The translations under genes and the position numbers were made by a program. Of a stretch of 64,000 nt of DNA, positions 13,426 to 25,276 are shown piece after piece. The stretch covers positions 16,737,476 to 16,801,475 of the forward strand of contig CM022665.1 of NCBI GenBank assembly GCA_012295275.1. Direction: 5' to 3'. Origin of the DNA: Chrysomallon squamiferum. Its lineage: Eukaryota; Mollusca; Gastropoda; Neomphalida; Peltospiridae. The notes beneath the pieces were generated by a model, which was not told the origin of the DNA, ran no database searches, and saw only the letters and a list, made by a program, of their open reading frames with translations. Positions within the stretch are counted from its first letter, which is position 1. Each line of letters starts with the position of its first letter.

Positions 13426-16400
13426 CTGTAATTTAAATAACCATTACTTATTATAAATTTAAGATAAATAATAAACATAAGAAATTGTAAATACATCATT
13501 TAACACATCTATACTCTCCCAAAAAAGAAACGCAGAATGGTTGATTTCTTAGATAACTATTGTAAACTGATACATATCGATGTACAAACTGTGAATATAA
13601 TGACATTTGGTGATTCAAATGTATAGCTTTTGTTACAGTTGCCAAAAAGCAGGTAACACAAAATAAAGGCTACAATCGTGTTTATTAGCCAAAATGTCCC
13701 CTCATGCAAACCATGTTACCAGTGCATGTGCATGTGCGGCACATGAAACTCGAATATGTGGGTTATAAAAATGCTAGGTTTTCGAATACTTCTGTTTGTT
13801 ATTTTTGTTCTGACCCAACATCAAACAAATGCCACGACTGAATGAACCGCAACGAAACAATGCCATCGGCCGTTTACAAGCTGGCGAATCCTTCTCAGCT
13901 GTAGCCCGGGTGTTCCATGTATCCCCAAGCACCATCTTGAGATTGTGCTATCAGTTCCAGCAACATTAAACAACATGTGACTGTCCCAGATCAGGTAGAC
14001 TACGTGTTACCACCAGGGCCCAGTACCGCTACATACGGGTACTTCATCTATGGGAAATAACCACCACGGCAACCTCTACTGCTTCAGCAATACCAGGTCT
14101 GCATAGAATATCGGCTCTGACAGTGTGCAATCGTTTATGCAAGGCAGGTATTCAAGCCAGACGGCCTGTAAGAAGAGTGGTTTTGACTCAACAACATCGT
14201 TGACTATGACATCAGTGATGTCAAGTGCACAGTCTGGTCTCAATTACGATGGAGAACTGTCTGGTTTAGTGGTGAGGCTTGATTTCTGCTTCATTGAGCT
14301 GATGAAAGATGTCGAGTTTACAGACGTCGTGGTGAACGTTTTGCTGCAAACTGCATACAGGAAGTGGGCAGATTTGGAGATGGTAGTGTGATGGTGTGGG
14401 CAGCAATCTCATACACTGGCAGGACCAACCTGGTTCACATCCAAGGCAACTTAATGGCACAGAGATACTGTGATGAAATTTTGCAGCCACATGTCGCTCC
14501 AATTATGAATAATGGTGACGCTGTATTCCAGCACAACAATGCAAGACCACATACAGCCAGACTCACAACAATGTACCTACACAACAATAACATTCAGGTC
14601 CTGCCCTGGCCCTCTAAATCTCAGGATGTGAACCCTATGGGACGAGTTGGATAGATGACTGAGGCAGCATCAACCACAGCCACAGAATCATGCTCAGTTG
14701 GCATAATTACTACAGACAGGTTGGGCCACCATTCCGCAAGGTGTAATTCATAATGTCATTACTGCCATGTGAAGGAGATGTCAGGCAGTTCTGGACTCCC
14801 ATGGTGGGCACACAAGGTATTGATGTTATACTGTTATAACCTTGAACTTTAACCTTTTCAATGTAATACCATCAATATTAATGAATTGTGAAAGTGTGTG
14901 TAAAATGTGAACATTCTGCTGCTTTCTGTTGATCCATTAGAAAGATATTCCCAATGTCAATAAAATCTACTTTTGCGTTTCTTTTTTTAGAGTATATTTT
15001 AAAAAAAATTATTTTATACCTTTTTCTAAGATTAAGTAAACAAAAGAAGGTAAAATATATTCTACTAATAATTAAAGGTCATACTTCATTATTATTCAGA
15101 TTCATTTAATAATTTTTACTCCTTATTTATACTGGGGAGGTGTCACATTTTAAGATAATTTAATTTATAATATTTCACTTTGTTAGCAAAGGTTTTCTTT
15201 TGATAACAGAAGGCAATCACTAGTATAAAAAATGTATTTAGATACTAGGTTACTTTTTTACTCTGCCAGTACTATTTTAACAAATAATTAAATAGTAACA
15301 TAGTTATAACTTTTGAAAACATACTTGTTTTCCTTTTTCTTCTCTCTCTGATTTCTTCTTCCAGGGCTGATTCCTCCATCAGCATTCTACTTTTTACACG
15401 ATCCTGTTCTGCTTTTGCCAGTTGTTCTCTTAAAGCTTCAACCTGAGATTTTAAAAATAAAGAGAAAGTTTAATAAAGTACATGATCCAATTATTTTTCA
15501 GTATAAAAAACAATTAAAAAAGATTATAATTTAATATCTCCATGAATATTTTATGTGATTTTTCTTGGTAAGAAATAACATCAAAAGTACAACAAAAAAA
15601 TAAAAAAAAATAAAGAAAAAAAAGGAAGCTATATAGTTGTCTGCAGTCATAACCAAAGGTTATTCTTTGAAAGCAACAATAACAATTACTTCAAATCTTT
15701 AGTATTTTGACTCAGTTTTTGGAAAAGAAAACTCACTTGTTGTTGTAATACTGATCTACTTCCTTCACTTTGATCTAGTCTTCGTTTAACATTTTCTAAC
15801 TCTGACTCAAACTTGTGTTTTACTGTTTCAGTTTGAAGGTACTGAGTTCGTAGAAGATCTTCATGAACTGATGGTTGATGTTTGTTGTTGTTGTTGGATG
15901 GCCTAGAAAATTGAAATAGTAAGATTTTAAAAAGAGAAAATAATGTAATAAATAAATAATGAATTATATTTATATATATAAAAAAAATTTGCACTGTCTG
16001 TTTGTGTGTGTGTACAATGTTTTTTTACAAGAAATGTTTTCCAGAATCAATCAAATGATAATGGATTTTTATGCTCCACCCATACACCTGGGAAGTAGGA
16101 CACAATTAATGTAAGATGTGACTGACTTTCTGTTCCATCAGTTAATTCAGCTATATGAAAAGTTTGTTATTACAAAAATATTACAAACAAAAAACAGAAA
16201 CAATATCAGTAAATTCAGGTATATAAATGAAGAAGCATGTTAAAGAAAAGAAAAATATATATGTTTAAATATATATAAACATATAAAAAAATTATAATAA
16301 AATACAGTAAATCAAATAAACAAAAATACTGGTGAATTCACCTATATAAATGAAGAAGCTAAAAATATAAAATAATAAAATAAAGTAAAATAATAAAACA

Positions 16401-19400
16401 AATAAATAACGTCAGTTACTTTAACTATATAAATGAAGACGTGTTTAATTGTAAAATAATTTAAATATTTAAATACATAATATTAAAATAATATAATAAA
16501 GTAAAATTTAAAAACAAAATAATAAATATACAAAAAATAAAAAATAGCATTCATAAAATATTTTAAATGAAGTATAATTGTAATAGTACACTTTACTTCA
16601 AATATTTAGTTTTTTAAAAACAAAAGTATAATGGAACTGGACTAGAAACTTACAGCTTTCAGATCTGATGAAAGACTTTGTAGTTCATCATGTCTTTCTC
16701 TCAGAATGTGATCTGTCCGTATTTCATTCTGGATTGCAGCAAGTCGTCTTTCCACTCTATCACCAATCTATTAAAGAAAAATAAAACAAAGATGAATAAT
16801 TGAATTTTCTTTAGTTAACTGAAATTCTGTGAGTTCACAATAAAAATATAGTGTATGTGTGTGTGTGTGAATATAAATAAAAAAATGTGTAGAGACAAAG
16901 TTAACCAGAATAACACTTAAATTAAATAGGTCCAAATTTTTTTTTTTAAATGTATTTTTATTATTTTAAACAGGCCTGGAATTATTGTTCAGTACAGATT
17001 CTACTTACAGTGTCTGGAGGTGGGGTCAAACGACGGACCTCATCAGATAACCTTCGAATAGATCTTTGTGTTTCATAAGCATCTCTGCAATATATTTAAT
17101 ACTCTCTGAATAACAATGATAAAATGATGATGATGATAATAAATAAAACTAATAACAATATTTTTCAATTAAAAATATTTACTGAAAACCTAAATATATG
17201 TTTAATTCCATTTATCATCATTTTATTCTTTTCATAATATTCAAAGAAAATAACAGAAAAAAAAACATCCATGAAATTTTAGGCAATTATATAATGACTG
17301 CATTTTCAGCATATTTTCTGCTTGTGAAATTATGAAAACAGTTACAATTTTTAAGAAAGTCAGATTATCATTAAATTTCTGTTTACCAACAGAAGAAGGA
17401 AGTAAATTTCTTTTCACACCTAATTTTTAAATGATAAAATTTATAACTGAATTAAATGCACTTTATAAAAGAAATGCTATCTTTTGAAACAATATTTAAA
17501 TTACAGATTATGGTCAAGAATATTCGCTGTACACATGATATTTCTTTTTTTTGTTACAATTTGTTTAAATATTTTCTTACTTTACCCAGAGTTTAATGAT
17601 ATTCAGAGATATATCTGAAATATTCTGTACCTCTCTCTCCTATCTACTTCTTTATTAAAACTCTCCTCCATTTTCAGCTGTTCAGAAGACAAATCGCGTA
17701 CATTTTGATGAATATTGTGAAGTTCTTTGTTCATGTCATCTGCAAATCTCACTGATGATTTCCTTTTTCTCCTTCGACTGCTGGAAGGAGACTCTGTATC
17801 ACTCTGTTAAATTAATGAACAGGAATTATTATTATTATTTATTATTTCTTTTTTAATTTCTTTATAATACAGTGATGTATAATAAAAGAAAAGCAAACTT
17901 AAAATTAAAATAATACTACTAATAAATAAAACAAAACCAGCAATTATTGATAATGTAAAAAAAAATAATAATAATAATAACAATAATAATAAAATGAAAT
18001 AAAATAAAAACAAATAGAATTAATCTGAATTAAAAAAGTAAAAAAGTGTATAAGAAAAGCACAAACATAATTTTTTATTATTATTATTTTTTTAACATAT
18101 GTAGAATAAGAACTGAAACAGATATCATGAAGTATATGGTTTATTTGCCAGAAATAAAAAAATGTTTACTAGCTTAGGAAGGTAAGTGTGAACTTGCTTT
18201 ATTGTCAAAGTGGATTTAATTGAAAAGTAGAATAAACTTTTTTTTTTAAACTCATTAAATTTGATTCTACATTCCATATTCATGTAAAAAAATATATATA
18301 TCCTTAAAAAAAAAAAAAATTAAAAAAAAAAAAAATAAATAAATAAATAAAAAATTGTTAATCTGTTTTCCTATAAGCTGGTTATTTTACTGTCATACTT
18401 TATTATTATAATTTTTTTTAACAAAATGGTCACCAGATACAAACACACACATAATGTATAAAATTAAAAGTACTTTTTCAGTCACAACTATAAAAATTAC
18501 ATTTCGCTTTTAAAAAAGAGAAAAAGATGTATACTTACCCCATAATCTCTCTCACTGTATATTGTGCTTCTTAGCCGCTCTTCACGAATATCATCATGAG
18601 TTCTTTCTACATCAGTTCTTAACTGAAATAATAGTATATAAAATTATTTAGTTTTAAGAATTCAGATGTTAACAGGTTTTATCTGTAGAACACATACCAA
18701 CACACAGTGTGTGTGTTATAGAATAAACATGTTTAATCAACTGATGACAAATATAATTTGTTTACACCTTGTAATATTAAACAAGCTATGTAACTATCAT
18801 TAATGCAGAGTTTTAAAGTGTGTACCCTGTCTACTGCTGATCTCTGATCATGCCCAACATCTCTGTACTGATCTAACATGTGATCTAACTCTCTTAGGTT
18901 CCTAGTTGTGTCCTGAAAAACAAAATAGTATATCAAATTAAATATCATTTTTTATATTTCAGTCTGTATTTAGTTATTTGTTACTGGTACAAGGGAAAGC
19001 ATAATATAAATTGCTAGCATTTAAATTTAAAATGAAACAATAAAAATAATTTAAAAAAATAAAAAATAAAAATGATGAAACATAAAAATATAAGAAACAG
19101 CTTAATTATAATTATAATGATAATAATGATGATGATGATAATAATGATAATCATATTGCTATGAATGGATGTTAAAAATGAATGATAAACTGATAAATAA
19201 CAAAAACAAATTAAATTAAGAACAACAATAATAATTTAATTAAAGATTTAATGATGAAATTATGTACCATTGTAAATAACAAAGTCAACTTAATTAAGAA
19301 GTGACAGCAGTATGTTTTGTTGGTGGGGGGGGGAATTTTTATTAAGTAATGTTGAAAGAACAAAATCAAACAATCTTACTGTTCCAACCAAAGATTTATA

Positions 19401-22400
19401 ACTAAATACCTTTTGTGAAAATATAAGAAACAGCTTAATTATAATTATAATGATAATAATGATGATGATGATAATAATGATAATCATATTGCTATGAATG
19501 GATGTTAAAAATGAATGATAAACTGATAAATAACAAAAACAAATTAAATTAAGAACAACAATAATAATTTAATTAAAGATTTAATGATGAAATTATGTAC
19601 CGTTGTAAATAACAAAGTCAACTTAATTAAGAAGTGACAGCAGTATGTTTTGTTGGTGGGGGGGGGGGAATTTTTATTAAGCAATGTTGAAAGAACAAAA
19701 TCAAACAATCTTACTGTTCAAACCAAAGATTTATAACTAAATACCTTTTGTGAAAAGAAGAAATATATTTATCTATTTGTCAGTATGTGTATTTGTAAAT
19801 TGTATATGTACCTAAAAAAACAAAAAAACATATAGGACTCACAAAATTTTCTTTAATGACATATTAATAAATAAAAAAAAAAAAAAAAAATAAATTCATT
19901 ATTATTAACTATAAAAACAAAGCAAAAATTATATAAATTAAAAAACAAACAATACGTCAAATAATAACTATTAAAAAAAAATAAAAATAAAAATAAATTA
20001 AAAAATATCTCATTAACTATCCTAAATAATATATCTTTAATGATTCAAACTACATTTGATACAGGCTAAAATAATTAATAGATTAAAGTTGTAGAAATTA
20101 ATATCTGCAAATCTTCACCTTTTCTAAACAGTCACATCAAGAACCATTACTAGATAAATATTTAACATTAAAACTTAGATGAATAAAAACAGGTTTATCA
20201 TTTGTCACAACCAACCAACAAAAGAATGTCATTATAATTTATTGGAAATGTACCAGTGACACTAATAAACAGTGTGATAAAATTCACTTTAGAATTTGAA
20301 CACTGTCACCACTTCAGATTAACAAACACAAGTTTGACATGGCTGAACACAAGATCCTTTGTTCCATTTGGCTTTTGTCGATGGTTTGAGCTCAGCTAGC
20401 CAGAAAGTCTGCTCAATTTTGTTCATTCAAAACCTTATAAAGGAGGGCTTTTTTCTTCTTCTTTTTTTGAACAAAAATAAGAAAACTCTATTTTTTCTCC
20501 ATTCCAAAAAATCATGTAAAGCCCTGGGTTTTCAGCTATTAGTAAACATGAATGAAAACGTTCAATTTTTTTACCACTCCAAAATGAAACAACAAGGGAT
20601 TTTTCAGTAATCCTAACAAGAAAATTTAAATGTTTAAATGATAAAATAAATTTGTACCTTTAATTTTAATATTAATATGCTTAATTTTCTGTGTTTACCA
20701 AACATGTTTTGACTGAATTTTCAAAGACTGTTTTAAAAAGTTGCCTAAATAATTTATTTAATTTTGAATTGTCTGTTTAACATGGTTTAACTGTTAACAC
20801 TTGACATAAGGGAGATTTATATAGGAAATAATACTTTGTAAGGCTAAGTACATACAAAAGAAAAGGAAAATGGATATGGGCATTAATGTATGCAGTAGGC
20901 AAACACTGACAATATTAAAATCATCCAAGCAAGTAATATCACAATGGATATTTTCAGTTAAACAGACTGTGTCATAGATAAATGGAATTTACTGACCCTT
21001 TATTTATCTGTGTATTTATAAAGCAAAAATATTTAAGACAACAGAATAATGAAGTAAAAATTTATATTAATTCAAACAGAATTTACTTACATGCCTAAAC
21101 ATTTCAGGTTTTGTTTACTTTTAATCATTTTCTTGTTTAAGTGAAACAATATACATATATATATATATATCTGGTAATTTCTACTTTGAATAACAAAAAC
21201 AAACAAACCAATCCCACCCAGAAAAAAACAGCAAAAAACCCCTCAAAACAAAACAAAAACAAAACCAACATCAAATAGTGAAAATTAAAACAAAAATTAA
21301 CAATTATTAATATGTGTTTGTGTTTGTGTGCATATGTGTGTATATGTGCTTGAAGAAAATATGGTTAAAGATGATATGGTTTATACATAGTACAGCCTTC
21401 ATACTAAATTTATTTCAGTGAAAATAATGTCGGTTTATTAAGGTAAACATTTACTTTTTAAATTTTTGTTTAATACAATTATCATTTTGTATACATACAC
21501 CCACACCCATACACCTTACATTTATTTTTCATAGTTATATTTTATATTTTGTATAGTTTGCAATAAATATTCATAATTACATATTTTTGAAAAACATTAT
21601 TTACAATATTTCTGTTATTTAATATGTTTATATACAGACATTAAAAAATATCAAGTTTAACTTATAAATAAATTTTAAAATATAATGAAAAAATTTCTGA
21701 GATAGCTAAATCTGCAAAGTAAATTAAAAGCTGAATTTCACGAAGGCAGATGAAAGCTGAGCCAAATGTAGAATGCAATAATTTTTCACTGTCAGTAATC
21801 TGAAGACTCAGTCGGCAATAACAACAATGGAACAAAAAGTTGTGATTTTGTTGATTTGAATAAATAAATAAATAATAAATATATATATATAAACAATAAA
21901 ACCTTCTTTTTTTTTAATTTTAAAGAAAAAAACAGCTATTTTTTTTTTTAATAAAACTAAAGATCATGATTATAAATTTTATGCCAAAGACATGTATTAA
22001 TTAATTTCAGACTGTACATATTATGCTTTTGTTCTTAAATGATGATTTCTTCTATTGATTCAATTTATTAATCAGTTGTAAGTGTCAAGTGATTCTGATG
22101 ATTATTAACCTGCTGATGGTGCTGCTGTTATCAACTGTAACTAATGAGATACAAGCCAGAATTTACACAGTAGGTGCAAGACTACTAGATATCTTTTCTT
22201 CAAGCAGAGTCATAATAATTATCATGGAAATACAGATCTATCTTTGTACATATACCAGCATGTTTCAAAAAGCTGATTGTTTACAGCTACAAGATGTCAA
22301 GTCATTGTAACTGTTTTGATCAAATATTCTATCAGAATCAAAATATCTTACTTTTTTATTGCACTGACAACTTCAGTTTTTGAACTGGATTTTCAAGACA

Positions 22401-23121
22401 AAAGGTAATAACTAATATTCATATCACATACTGATGAAACCCAGTAAAACTGTCCAGTCACTGATTTAACATTACATGTAAGAAGCGTCTATTTTTTTAA
22501 ATGGCTAGCCGAAAACTTGAATATAACTAATTAATAATTTATTCAGAAAATATTACAAAATATGCAATTATTGTGATGTGCCACCATTTTCTGTGATTTA
22601 TTAGTACAGCATATTTTGCTAAAAGAGGCACTTTTATATTAAGTCCAATTTTTACATTGTTTTTCCAGTAAGATTTATGTTTACATGTAAAACCTGACAT
22701 AAATCTGAAAGATGTGTTGTCTGGTAAGATGTTTCTTTTATTTGCTAGATCAATCTTTATGTCATAATTAAATAATGTAATATTTTTATTGATAGCAAAA
22801 CTGTTATTTCAAATATATTATAAAAATCTATTTTATTTACAATATATAACTAAATTAGCATTTAATTTGAAATAAATAAATAAAAACACACATTTTTGAA
22901 TGTTTAGAAAAAAAAAAAATTATTAACTTCACCACTGAAATCTTGAGACAGTATGAATGATGGTCAAAAGTTCAGCTATATTTATCAGAACATCATACCT
23001 GGAGATTGCTTGTCAATTCATGAACTCTTGGATCCATGTCAAGATGGTGGGATCTGCTAGGAGGAAGATAGTATTCATCACTTTCACTAGAAAAGTGGTT
23101 ATTACGGTTATGTGATGCCAT
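2244..23121 (-). CDS. CEP128: CEP128, centrosomal coiled-coil protein, 3' end beyond window
   Basis: The spliced product matches vertebrate CEP128 along its length, a coiled-coil protein of subdistal appendages on the mother centriole. I read 26 coding exons, N to C: 22999-23121, 18826-18912, 18539-18622, 17631-17803, 17009-17084, 16654-16767, 15737-15902, 15325-15442, 13268-13425, 12702-12967, 11845-12019, 11574-11693, 11230-11361, 10856-10930, 10318-10404, 9920-9979, 9348-9434, 8764-8861, 8166-8232, 7152-7180, 6801-6870, 6366-6443, 6018-6077, 5629-5800, 4402-4451, 2244-2360. Each has AG and GT flanks and phases agree, except at the exon 6/7 junction. They give about 947 residues (human about 1094). 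The last exon seen ends at a donor, so the stop codon lies further left. Diagnostic pieces are DTTRNLRELDHMLDQYRD in exon 2, VRFADDMNKELHNIHQNVRD in exon 4, and QWKMKVKQLEKELDRQ across exons 10 and 11. The product is heptad-rich with no enzymatic domain. The start ATG has an in-frame TAA 15 bases upstream. Confidence 0.9.
2361..4401. other. CEP128 intron 25
   Basis: Two kilobases between exons 26 and 25. Apart from the MITE-like element at 3408-3702 and short A-runs, nothing is seen. Confidence 0.7.
3408..3702. mobile_element. MITE-like element with ~32-bp inverted termini
   Basis: The left end reads TTATAATGGT then CTCCCA and TAGCC. The right end, complemented, reads TTATAATGGT then CTCCCA and TAGCC in the same spacing. 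A second internal inverted pair (AGCCAAAAACCCAA at about 3433 and TTGGGTTTTGGCT at about 3468) gives subterminal folding. The element is 295 bp, more GC-rich than its intron (CEP128 intron 25), and has no coding capacity. The superfamily is not identified; the flanking target duplication is unclear. Confidence 0.6.
7187..7415. repeat. Dispersed intron repeat, copy A (copy B at ~18990-19265)
   Basis: GGAAAGCATAAT followed by TGCTAG(T/C)ATTTAAATT, and further on AAATTAAATTAAGAACAA and GATGAAATTATGTAC, occur in the same order here and at about 18990-19265, in the same orientation. Both copies are in CEP128 introns. Copy B overlaps the first unit of the 333-bp tandem duplication. Confidence 0.65.
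9980..10036. repeat. Long poly-A plus (AT)n tract at CEP128 exon 16 acceptor
   Basis: More than 30 A's followed by about 24 bases of AT. On the minus strand this is the polypyrimidine tract directly in front of exon 16. Comparable tracts elsewhere are (AT)n at 56279-56319 and AT/poly-A near 59112-59170. Confidence 0.85.
10995..11060 (-). repeat. Decayed partial duplicate of CEP128 exon 14
   Basis: Sequence near 11000-11050 repeats the acceptor and first half of exon 14 (10856-10930). The minus strand reads MEFKELSIVKTE against MELKELSTVKAE of the real exon, with a matching TTTTAG acceptor. No convincing donor follows, so it is probably not used. Confidence 0.6.
13512..14994 (+). mobile_element. 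Tc1/mariner-like DNA transposon, inactivated, in CEP128 intron 8
   Basis: An element of about 1.48 kb bounded by short inverted repeats (TACTCT, three bases, then AAAAAAGAAACGCA at the left; the complement at the right) and flanked by TA at 13510-13511 and 14995-14996, the Tc1/mariner target. The transposase starts near 13829 with MPRLNEPQRNNAIGRLQAGE, the helix-turn-helix start of a Tc1 family common in molluscs, and ends near 14815. Several stops and frame changes break it. At the catalytic triad, the first Asp is Gly (FSGEA, family FxDES), the second is Asn (HNNARPHTAR, family DNARPHTAR), and the segment with the third Glu is deleted between DVNP and LWDEL. It is clearly defective. Its GC content is far above the surrounding intron, suggesting later arrival than the intron background. 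Confidence 0.9.
13829..14815 (+). pseudogene. Degenerate Tc1-like transposase
   Basis: The remnant keeps the N-terminal HTH region (13829 to about 13960), the C-terminal block GDGSVMVWAAISYTGRTN near 14370-14430, QRYCDEILQPHVAPIM, and NNARPHTARL near 14540-14565. Frame changes occur around 13960 and 14640 and stops around 14270. All three DDE positions are altered or missing. It is not part of CEP128, whose exons 8 and 9 flank it on the other strand with intact splice sites. Confidence 0.88.
15325..23121 (-). CDS. CEP128: CEP128 N-terminal exons 1-8
   Basis: Exon 1 encodes a polar, Ser/His-rich leader of 41 residues with no signal peptide. Exon 2 encodes the conserved stretch around NLRELDHMLDQYRD. 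Exon 3 encodes a charged linker. Exon 4 carries a basic SRRRKRK cluster just before VRFADDMNKEL, which could act as a nuclear or microtubule-contact patch (inference). Exons 5-8 begin the long coiled coil (VERRLAAIQNEIRTDHILRE; KRRLDQSEGSRSVLQQQ; VEALREQLAKAEQDR). Intron 1 is the largest in the gene, at 4.1 kb. Exon 6 ends in phase 0, but exon 7 with its clear CTAG acceptor at 15902/15903 carries one base too many for that phase. Confidence 0.85.
16137..16440. repeat. Four degenerate copies of a ~30-bp motif in CEP128 intron 6
   Basis: A motif like CAGTTAATTCAGCTATATAAATGAAGAAG recurs near 16138, 16207, 16329 and 16411 at irregular spacing, separated by AT-rich filler. No function is evident. 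Confidence 0.55.
18913..22998. other. CEP128 intron 1
   Basis: The 4.1-kb first intron contains the 333-bp tandem duplication and dispersed repeat copy B. The remainder (19760-22998) is AT-rich and shows no exon, RNA gene or transposon that I can recognise. Confidence 0.7.
19085..19756. repeat. Recent 333-bp tandem duplication in CEP128 intron 1
   Basis: Two adjacent copies (about 19085-19418 and 19419-19756) are nearly identical. Differences include ACCATTG/ACCGTTG, length of the G-run (8 versus 10), TAAGTAATG/TAAGCAATG and GTTCCAACC/GTTCAAACC. Each unit has AT-rich (GAT)n sequence. Confidence 0.92.
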
Positions 23122-25148
23122 CACCTCAATTGGTTAGATCAAAACATATGTACTACATCCAAATTTTGAATAAATGAACATGCATTTCTTATATTAATGT
23201 GTGTTTTTTAGTTGTTAATATATACACATAACAACAGATGATAAAACTGTAGTTGTAAAAGTTAAATCAAACATGCAGAATCCAAACGGTGCAAAATCAT
23301 CCAGAATATCCAATGCAAAAACAACTGTGAACAAATCTGCAATATGAAAGCAAACTGAAACAATGTCATATAAAACTTGTCTGATGAATATTAAAATGTG
23401 TTTTTAAAATAAGACAGTTACTGATAAATTAAATATTAATAGTATATAGGTATACTTAAATACTCAGCAAACATGTTTACGTAAGATGTGATTTGGCATG
23501 ATATTTAGAGTGCTGGTATACATTTAGACTGTTTACTTTATCAATCTGTTTATAAGAACATCTATTCTATGTTAGTATTACTCTTTAATTACAGTTAGTA
23601 AATACGTGACTTGACAGTCATAATACTACGTTAGTTAAAAATGATCATGCAAACAAAATAAATTTATATTGTACAAGATTTATATTATCCTTTTACATAT
23701 GAATTTGGTAAAGCAATACAAGTTTGCAACTAGTATAAAATTAATCAAAATGCTTAAAAATGTATGTGCAATAAAACATACAAAAAAAGAAAGAAAAATG
23801 TCTCAGTTAATACATTAAACAGGTCAGTGAAAGTTACTGTAGGAAAAGTTATTATATACTTATTAAAATGATGTGATTATTTATACAACAAAACTAATTT
23901 TAATTTAAATGTATCTGCTTATATCAACATCCATAAATATTAATATAAAAATTGAAAAAACAACACAGAATGCATGCAGCTGTTGTTAATACATACCAAA
24001 TAATTACTCAGTGGTCAAGCAGTGGTCATCTAAATAAATCCATTAAATTAATCCAATCAAATTACTATTTTTGAATACCAATTCGTATACTTCCATGCCA
24101 GTTTCTGCAAAAATGGTCTAATTGTTTATGAACAACTTGCATTAACAAAAAAATGCTTGTGTATAGTTCATAAAAATGTAATTGAGAGCAACCATATTTG
24201 ATCACTTAAGTGTTGGTTTCAAGCAGCTTTTACATAACCATGAACACGTCAAATCATGTTTCAAAATGGTGGCAAACTAAAAATATTAATCTAATACTCG
24301 GCGTCCTCCTTGCAACCAAAATCAGAGAAAAATATTTGATACGTTATCTTTAATTTTAGTGACCCTTAAAACAAATTCAAACAAAGGAAAAAGAACAATT
24401 TAAAACAGTAATGAGTTCTTCGTTTAAACCTGTAACAACTGACGCGCAGCTGTCAAGCATTCATGCATGCAATTTTTGACGTCTGCTACTTGCGAGATTA
24501 ATAATTACTCTACTTGTTTATTTCGAAAACAGAAATATAATTAAAAAAAACCCTGGAAGTTATTGCCTTATGCACAAAATATTTTACTTGATTATAAGTA
24601 ATAATAAATTTTAATAAACTACTGAAATATTATTTTAAACGAAGAACAAGTCAAAAAGTGATGTGTTGAAACATGTTCCTGAAATCGAATAGACCGCCAT
24701 TCCATTAAGCTATACTGAAAATTCGTCCTTTAAGTCAGAGCACCTCTTACGATGTTCGGCTATAATTTTAATTCCATTTTTTTTTCTTTCCTTTTCCCCA
24801 CCTCTCTTTTCATTAATTTTAATTTTTACATCATAATGTTTGGCAGTAATATGAAAAGTTAATATTATTTTAAATGAATTATTTCTTTAACTTTTAACAA
24901 TTTATTATTATTTTTTGTTTTGTTTAGAATTCATTATTTATTATTTTGTTACAATTAAACATGTCTGTAATGAAACTACTGCTAGTAAATATTTTTATAG
25001 ACAGGAAAACATATACCACAGTCTTTTGATCAAACTAAATATATTATGTGTATCACTGGCTGAAATTTTAGTATATTATTTTTATTTTTATATTTCTCTG
25101 GCAAAATGTCAGAAACATGAAAGAATTTGTCCTTTCATTCTTACAATC

Positions 25149-25214
25149 ACACACACACACAGATATACATACATACATACACATACATATGCATGTATGT
25201 CTGTGTGTGTGTAT

Positions 25215-25254
<40 letters not shown>

Positions 25255-25276
25255 GTATGTGTGTGTATGTGTGTGT
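25149..25276. repeat. Compound palindromic microsatellite (CA)n-(CATA)n-(TA)n-(TG)n
   Basis: CA-type repeats on the left, TATATA in the middle and TG-type repeats on the right make the array self-complementary. Three overlapping open frames across it are repeat artefacts. Confidence 0.9.

Noticed and set aside
20359-20610. 83-residue open frame in CEP128 intron 1
   Set aside because: No conserved motif, low-complexity composition, no splice context.
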